The notes beneath the pieces are model-generated. The model saw only the letters and a list, made by a program, of their open reading frames with translations, was not told the DNA's origin and did not search any database. A stretch of 64,000 nucleotides of DNA from Fragum whitleyi. Lineage: Eukaryota; Mollusca; Bivalvia; Cardiida; Cardiidae. Both the position numbers and the translations under genes were made by a program. The stretch is taken from NCBI GenBank assembly GCA_948146395.1, contig OX411556.1, positions 2,975,001 through 3,039,000 on the forward strand, read 5' to 3'. Below, one piece after another: positions 58,565 through 64,000 of the stretch; position 1 is the first letter of the stretch; every line of letters starts with the position of its first letter.

Positions 58565-59449
58565 GTCTGCAATATTAAAAGGGAAACTGAATGTAAAAGT
58601 TGTTAAACATTTGTTAAAAATACACCAACATGCTCATATATAATACCTTTACACGAGCTCCTTGTGCAAAGTATGCATGCCAAATCTACATTTTGGCTAC
58701 AGGGTCATTAAGTCCGAAACATACCCTTCTTCGTGTAAAAGAAAAAAACTGGGTTGAATATATTTTACAGCAAAATATCCTTCAAAGAAGAAGTGATCCT
58801 AGCAAATTTTGAGTAGTATATTTAAATGAGGGCGTCGAAGATATCGCGCAAGTAACATTGCTTTTTTCAACTAATTTTAAGATTTTTGGCTAGATCTAGT
58901 ATACGCCATCAACTTTTGTGCGACACGAAGTGCTTTATGTGTTGAACGCAGTGCTTGCATATCACTGCGCTGTGCTAAAATCAAAATAACCTTGATCACT
59001 CACCTTTTTCTTATCATGTATACCAGAAACTTTCTTACTTATCACCGCAAAAATCACTGCTGTGTTAAACATACATAGCTTTAATATTTGGTCTTGACCT
59101 TGCTAATAGGGAAAAGAAGAAAATGCTGCTAACTAACACTTTCTTCCTTCTCCTTTATATTGTTTACCCTTTCTGCTACAAATTTTACTAATTTGTGATA
59201 GCGGAAAATGAATACGTAGATTTTAACAACAATTGATAGGAATGTTCCTTATGTGATCCTTTTCGTGGATTGTAACCTTGAATATCCTTAAGTATGGTCG
59301 TGTCAAGGTAAGGCTTGTTTTAAACCGTAAAACTTTAAACATATTTTCACAATAAACAAATGACAGACTAGAACCGAACTTGGCAGAAATGATCTAATTT
59401 CGGAAATCAGCTCCCCTTATAAATCTATAGATAAAAACATTTCTAAAAT
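58565..59449. other. Unassigned sequence
   Basis: Nothing recognised; the terminal repeats of the Tc1 relic were not found. Confidence 0.4.
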
Positions 59450-59600
59450 TTTTTTACAGGGAAGTAATAAAAAATCGCTAATTTCATTCATAGGAACGAA
59501 ATATGCGATATTTTATTGTTTTCCTTCCTTTAAAGCCAACTCGTCAAGCTCATTCAATTTCATTCCGAAAGTTTTCACCTTGTCGAATTTTTCTATGGCA
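59450..59600 (+). mobile_element. 430-bp TA-type MITE, right half
   Basis: AATCGCTAATTTCATTC, TCATTCAATTTCATTCCGAA and TTCACCTTGTCGAATTTTTC, then broken by a SINE fragment. Confidence 0.65.
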
Positions 59601-59722
59601 AGTTAGCCGGAGAAGGTAAAGAATGTAATGGTATTACTGACTCAAGAAACACCATAAATCCTTTGTTATGTGCATCAACCGCCGCGATACGCCTAAAAAT
59701 GGTCAAACGCTTCGTTAAACCA
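59594..59722 (+). mobile_element. SINE body fragment
   Basis: GGCAAGTTAGCCGGAGAAGG, AGAATGTAATGGTATTACTG and CCGCCGCGATACGCCTAAA match the 3' two-thirds of the main SINE. Confidence 0.65.
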
Positions 59723-59749
59723 ATCCTTGATTACTCGGTGTAGCTCCAT

Positions 59750-59988
59750 TCACTGTACTGGATTTTCAAGCGTCTGGTCGGTCCGTGAAGACACAAAAAA
59801 AACAAATTGCATATATTTTATCAAAGGGAGGCAATAGAATATGAATGTGTTTGCCCTAACTGAATGAATTGAGAGATTTTGTAATATCTCCCTTGATTTT
59901 TACTCAAAATTCACTCATCACACTATTTCAATTTCATTCCAAGATCATATACATAGATCGAATCAATTTTCACGATGCTCATAACTGT
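59750..59988 (+). mobile_element. 430-bp TA-type MITE, right half
   Basis: GGATTTTCAAGCGTCTGGTC, the hairpin region AAAGGGAGGCAATAGA, and the end TTCACGATGCTCATAACTG followed by TA. Confidence 0.7.
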
Positions 59989-60307
59989 AACTGAATTATA
60001 GGCTTAAAATTTTCATTAAAAGAAAAAAGATGATTAAGAAATAATAAAATTGGTTTTAGTCAAAAGAAAGCTTTATACAAGATCAACAATGTGCACAAAA
60101 ATAGAAAGATTGGTAAGTCTTCTGAAAACTAAAGTCTTTGGACCATGAAATATTACCATCCGATTTAAAATTACATGATGTCTTAAAGTTACAGAGGCGA
60201 ATCGAAATGTCAAACTTGAGTGATTCGAACGTAAGTAAAATAAGTTTTGTTTGTATTTAATAGATTTGTTGCATTTAACTTCAATTGTGTTTCTTAACGG
60301 TTTCCTT

Positions 60308-60472
60308 TTAAGATAGTCGAACCGTAATGGTTCAGCAACGTTTCGGAAGTAATGAACTTTAAAAGTGGTAACCAAGGTTTCCTAATGATATTCATTAGGA
60401 AACCTTGGTCAACATTGTGAAAGATCATGTGTTCTGAAATTTTGCGTAACTATAACGGGTCCTCTACCTTAA
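60308..60472. mobile_element. TTAA-flanked foldback MITE, family 1, copy 2
   Basis: TTAA at 60308-60311 and 60469-60472 around 157 bp. Ends GATAGTCGAACCG and CGGGTCCTCTACC; centre GGTTTCCTAATGA / TCATTAGGAAACC. Homologous to 29295-29460. Confidence 0.85.
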
Positions 60473-60678
60473 CGCCCGGCGAAAGACGAAGACGTATTAT
60501 TGGATCACACGTGGCGTCCGGCGATGTCCACTTCTATATCCGAGACATTACTTTGTCAACTTACGTGCGATCGTATTGATACTTAGCAGTTATGTTACTG
60601 TCATGATAAGAGAGTACATTGGACAAGAACCGTAACTCTAATAAGTTTTAGTTGTTACCCTTTCTGGTTTTCATACTA

Positions 60679-61112
60679 CAGTTAGATACATCGTGAAATT
60701 GACATTGCCCCAATTAAACCAATCTAAATCGCTCACTCAGCGCTCGATTCATTCATTCAAAACAGTCACTCATACCATTCAAAAACGCTCAAACCCATTG
60801 AAAAATTTAGAATCAACAACGTGATTCAAAATAATTTTTGATAATGAAAAATCGTGATTCAACTTATATAATTCAAATTGTAAGCGTCTAATAGGTTCTT
60901 GAAGAAATAGGAAGATTTATATAAAACTTGTATGCATATCATAATAAAGGGAGGTTATCGATATCGCTAATTTCGTTCATCCTGAACAAAATTTGCGATA
61001 TAGGATTACCTCCCCCTATATTCACACAAAACTAGCTCAACCTACTCTTTCAATTTCATTCCTAAATCATTCCAAAACCATTCACCTTGTAAATTTTACG
61101 ATGTTGACACTG
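60679..61112 (+). mobile_element. 430-bp TA-type MITE copy
   Basis: TA then CAGTTAGATACATCGTGAAA, GCTCACTCAGCGCTCGATTC, central hairpin (60948-61010: GGGAGGTTATCGATATCGCT ... ATAGGATTACCTCCCC) and end ATGTTGACACTG. Confidence 0.85.
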
Positions 61113-61252
61113 CCTTTTTCAGTGAGTTTCAGTGAGTTTTGGGCGTTTTTGAATGGTTTGAGTTGGTGAATAAATGAATGAAGCGCTGAGAGAGCGAGTG
61201 GCGTGGAATGGTTTTGATCTAGATTAATCTCAATTTTCCGATGTTTTTAACT
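61113..61252 (-). mobile_element. 430-bp TA-type MITE, left-end fragment inverted
   Basis: Reads inverted from CCGATGTTTTTAACTG/TA at the right to TTTCAGTGAGTTTTGGGCG at the left. About 140 bp of the left end, back-to-back with the preceding copy. Confidence 0.7.
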
Positions 61253-62160
61253 GTAAATTTTATTTGAACAACGGTACGATATGCCATAAGTAATCGATTA
61301 AACCGTTCTATCCACAGGCAAATGTTTAACGATTCTAATTTTTCAAAATTAGATTTTGAATGAGACAAAGACTCAGACTCATTCTCATTACAAATACTAC
61401 AAATGGTCATATTTAATTCACAACTCATAACTTTGCCATTCATATTTTTCATGCCCTAGAAAGTTATAGGTGAAGTTTATAGTCTTCGGCCCGTGCGGGC
61501 GTCCGTCCGCATGTTCTTCCGTCCGAATCTGTCTTTTAACCCCCTCCCCCCCTGGCCAAAATCGATGAAACTTCATATTTGAACTTACTAGGAACATTTC
61601 AAGATATTTAAATTTTCTCAATTTTAGTCTATTTTACAAAAGAGGGTACCTTAATGAAAAAAAATCACCGTTTCTCTGATTTCTTGTCTAACGGTCAGAA
61701 TGCAATGAAATTTCATATTTGTGGAGAAATTCAGATGCCCCCCGACCATAAACTATTTAAAGTACATTTAATCTTCCTCAAGCGACCACGTCTATTCAGC
61801 GACCGTTTTTATTAAGACAATGCCTAAATAATTTTTCTAATACCATTCGACTACTTACCATTTCAGATACCAAAGAAAACATTATTTTTTCAGCAAAAAC
61901 CGAATGGCCATTTAGAAGTTCGTTTCAGTGTAGTTAAAACTCACCAGAATCGTCTCGATTCTATTGAGTGTTAAGAACATAGGATTATTGAGAATTTCGC
62001 AGTCATATACATATTCAATTAAAAAGTATATTTCTTATTTGTAATCAAATGTGTACTAAGCGACAATTTTCTATAACGACCGTTTATGTGATCCTTTTAG
62101 TGGTCGCTTAATGCAAGTTTTACTGTATGTGTATAAAAAGCGTCAGGGAAAAGGTGGGCT
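61253..62160. other. Unassigned sequence
   Basis: Includes a GCGGGCGTCCGTCCGCATG segment (61495-61530) and CAATGAAATTTCATATTTG repeats (61566, 61700), probably a decayed element of the Helentron-like type. Minus frames 61219-61621 are not convincing genes. Confidence 0.4.
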
Positions 62161-63070
62161 TAATATTGTGTTGTGGGACACCTCTCTCACCACTGTCCTG
62201 CTTTGCTTTGTTAGTTTAACACCTGCGACAGGGAAGATCTTCTTTGTCTCAGTGGTTAACGCATTGGACTTGTCAACCTATTCTTTGAATATTGTTTCCG
62301 CGTGTTTTCGATTCCGGCTCACGTCGGAAATATTTCAGCTATGCTTCGGTTGAGGACAGTTCTTACGTAAGATGGGGGCTCTTCCGGGAATCGCAATTGA
62401 GCCATTAATGTCAGCATTGTACTGACTTGGTTAGTTCAGAAAGCATACCATTGCCTAGATAGTCTCATCGTCATTAATGTAAAATGACTCTTAAGGGGGG
62501 TGTTATGACAGACCACTCGCACAACTATCCTGCACACCTTCGTTGGTTTAAATACAATGTATGTCTGGCACCTGCGTCAGGGAAGATCTTCTTTGGCTCA
62601 GCGGTAAACGTGTTGGACTTGCAAACAAATAATTTGAATATAACTTGTCCGCGTGGGTTGGACACCTGCTTTCGTAAGCAATTTTCAGCTATGCTTTAGT
62701 TGCGGACAATTCGTTAGTAATATGGAGGTTCGTCCGGGATTAGGCCATTGAGCCATTTATGTCTGCATTGTACCGACTTTGTGATTAAATGAAGCACATA
62801 ACTCCCTAATTGGCTTATAGTCATCAACTGATGACTCTTAAGGGGGTAGTGTTACGGGAGACAACTCTCACCACTGTACTGCATAGCTTCGTTGGTTTAA
62901 ATACATTGTCTGACATCTGCGTTAGGGAAGATCTTCTTTCACTCAGTGGTGAGTGCATTGGCCTTGTAAACCAAAAATTTAAATAGTGTTGTCCGCATGG
63001 GTTCGAAACCGGCTCGCATCGGATATTTTTCAGCTATGCTTAAGTTGAGGACAGTTCGTTACGTAACGAT
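62161..63070 (+). repeat. Tandem array of tRNA-like repeats (~345 bp period)
   Basis: Nearly three units. Each has ACCTGCGTCAGGGAAGATCT (62221, 62570, 62915), an A-box-like TTTGGCTCAGCGGTAAACG, a B-box region (GGTTCGAAACC in unit 3) and TTTTCAGCTATGCTT. Units are diverged. It could be a tandemly multiplied SINE. Confidence 0.8.
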
Positions 63071-64000
63071 TGTTAGTTTTACTTTCGCTCTCCTTTCTAT
63101 TTAACCGGGTTGTTAGAACTTTCATGTATAGTCTGGTCCAAATTTATCCGATCACTGAATGTTATTCTCAAATATCTTCTCTTGTCTTCTTTAAATAACA
63201 GCCATTAGAAATATTTGCGTCCAACATAAGTTTTGGATCAAATTCTAAATTTCACCGTCGAACAAACGTAATCGCGATATCATATTGGCGATTCAAAATT
63301 GGGGTTCAATATACAAAACAAGTATGGATGTGAGAAAAAGAATTTGATACTCGATTTTGTTGGAGACAAACTGAACTGAACCTCGTACAGAATAAATATT
63401 TATCTTTAAGCTCGCCAAGGCTCGCTTAATTACAAATAATTATAATAGATCTTGTATATCTCCACTAATGTACATTGGTATAACTCGATTAATGTTCTAC
63501 GTGTGACTTTTGAGGGAATAGGGAAACTGAAGCTCAAAATTTCTATGATTTTCTATTTGTACGTTTTCTGTAGAAAATCGACATGAGGATGCTCTAAGAG
63601 AGTTTTAACATTTTAATCTAAAAAATAAAGAGAGAGAGAAAACGTAATTATGTTCTAAGTGAAAATAGAAAAGCTCGAAATCGATTTTCACTATCTGGAA
63701 ATGTTAAACGAACAATGATGATAATTATGGTCTGGATCATATATCAATTTTGTGATTTTTTGACTTATACTAGAAAACATATTCAGATCTTAATTTTCAA
63801 ATCGTGTTTGTTTAATCATAAAAAATATTAGTCATTAATTTCAAGTTAGTCAGATATTATGTGCTAATGAATGTGTCTTTGTGTACCTTTGTATATATCT
63901 TCTAGTCTTTTTCTGAGTTTCTGTATGAATGCCAGGTGGAATGGCCAAACTTAAATTGACAGACGTTGTATCAAGACCATATTGCATACATTTGATGCCT
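63071..64000. other. Unassigned sequence
   Basis: No gene, RNA or repeat recognised up to the window end. Confidence 0.45.

Noticed and set aside
61219..61452. Possible LINE C-terminal fragment (CSIC-NENES motif), minus strand
   Set aside because: The pattern is too short and weak, and the frame overlaps a MITE fragment.

Overview
This is eukaryotic, AT-rich animal DNA, best read as genomic sequence of a mollusc, probably a bivalve. The evidence is an intron-split animal glycosyltransferase gene buried in dense, mostly decayed transposable elements: tRNA-headed SINEs with target-site duplications, CR1/L2/Jockey-type LINE remains, a Penelope-like element, Tc1 and tyrosine-recombinase relics, MITEs, and tandem-repeat elements of the 'gctcacctgagc ... 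ccgtccgtcc' kind. The bivalve assignment comes from recalled familiarity with such repeats and is an inference. No prokaryotic operon, rRNA, CRISPR array or stand-alone tRNA gene is visible.

The one convincing host gene lies on the + strand from 28882 to 52654. It is a polypeptide N-acetylgalactosaminyltransferase (GalNAc-T), which starts mucin-type O-glycosylation in the Golgi. Nine coding exons join with consistent GT-AG borders and phases into a 599-residue type II membrane protein: short basic tail, signal anchor, stem, GT-A catalytic domain with DSH and WGGEN motifs, and a C-terminal ricin-type lectin domain. Intron 1 is about 13 kb and filled with mobile elements.

Layout. 1-1618: 3' end of a LINE. 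1619-3575: element with very long inverted ends. 3.6-6.7 kb: MITEs and SINEs. 7.46-8.23 kb: a TTAA-flanked element. 8.7-9.4 kb: 'gaccttgacc' tandem repeats. 10.0-11.6 kb: a diverged two-copy duplication. 11.7-12.7 kb: a second TTAA-flanked family with long inverted ends. 13.1-17.1 kb: a MITE half and a LINE split by a SINE. 17.1-22.5 kb: mostly unrecognised, with a LINE tail and a SINE. 22.57-23.36 kb (minus): relic of a tyrosine recombinase plus SGNH-hydrolase-like module with a 69-bp palindrome. 23.8-28.4 kb: SINEs and tandem repeats. 28.9-52.7 kb: the GalNAc-T gene, whose introns hold a Helentron-like element with nine 145-bp repeats, SINEs, the second copy of the 940-bp TTAA family, a Penelope-like 3' fragment, a TA microsatellite and several foldbacks. 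52.7-64 kb: more MITEs, a double foldback, a Tc1 transposase relic and a tandem array of tRNA-like repeats.

The most notable signals are (i) three unrelated element families that all sit between TTAA sites and begin GGT, one of them with an empty-site paralogue about 1 kb away; (ii) a TA-flanked MITE of about 430 bp, in roughly a dozen full or partial copies, with CAGT ends and a conserved central hairpin; and (iii) several near-perfect palindromes, some lying against GalNAc-T exons.
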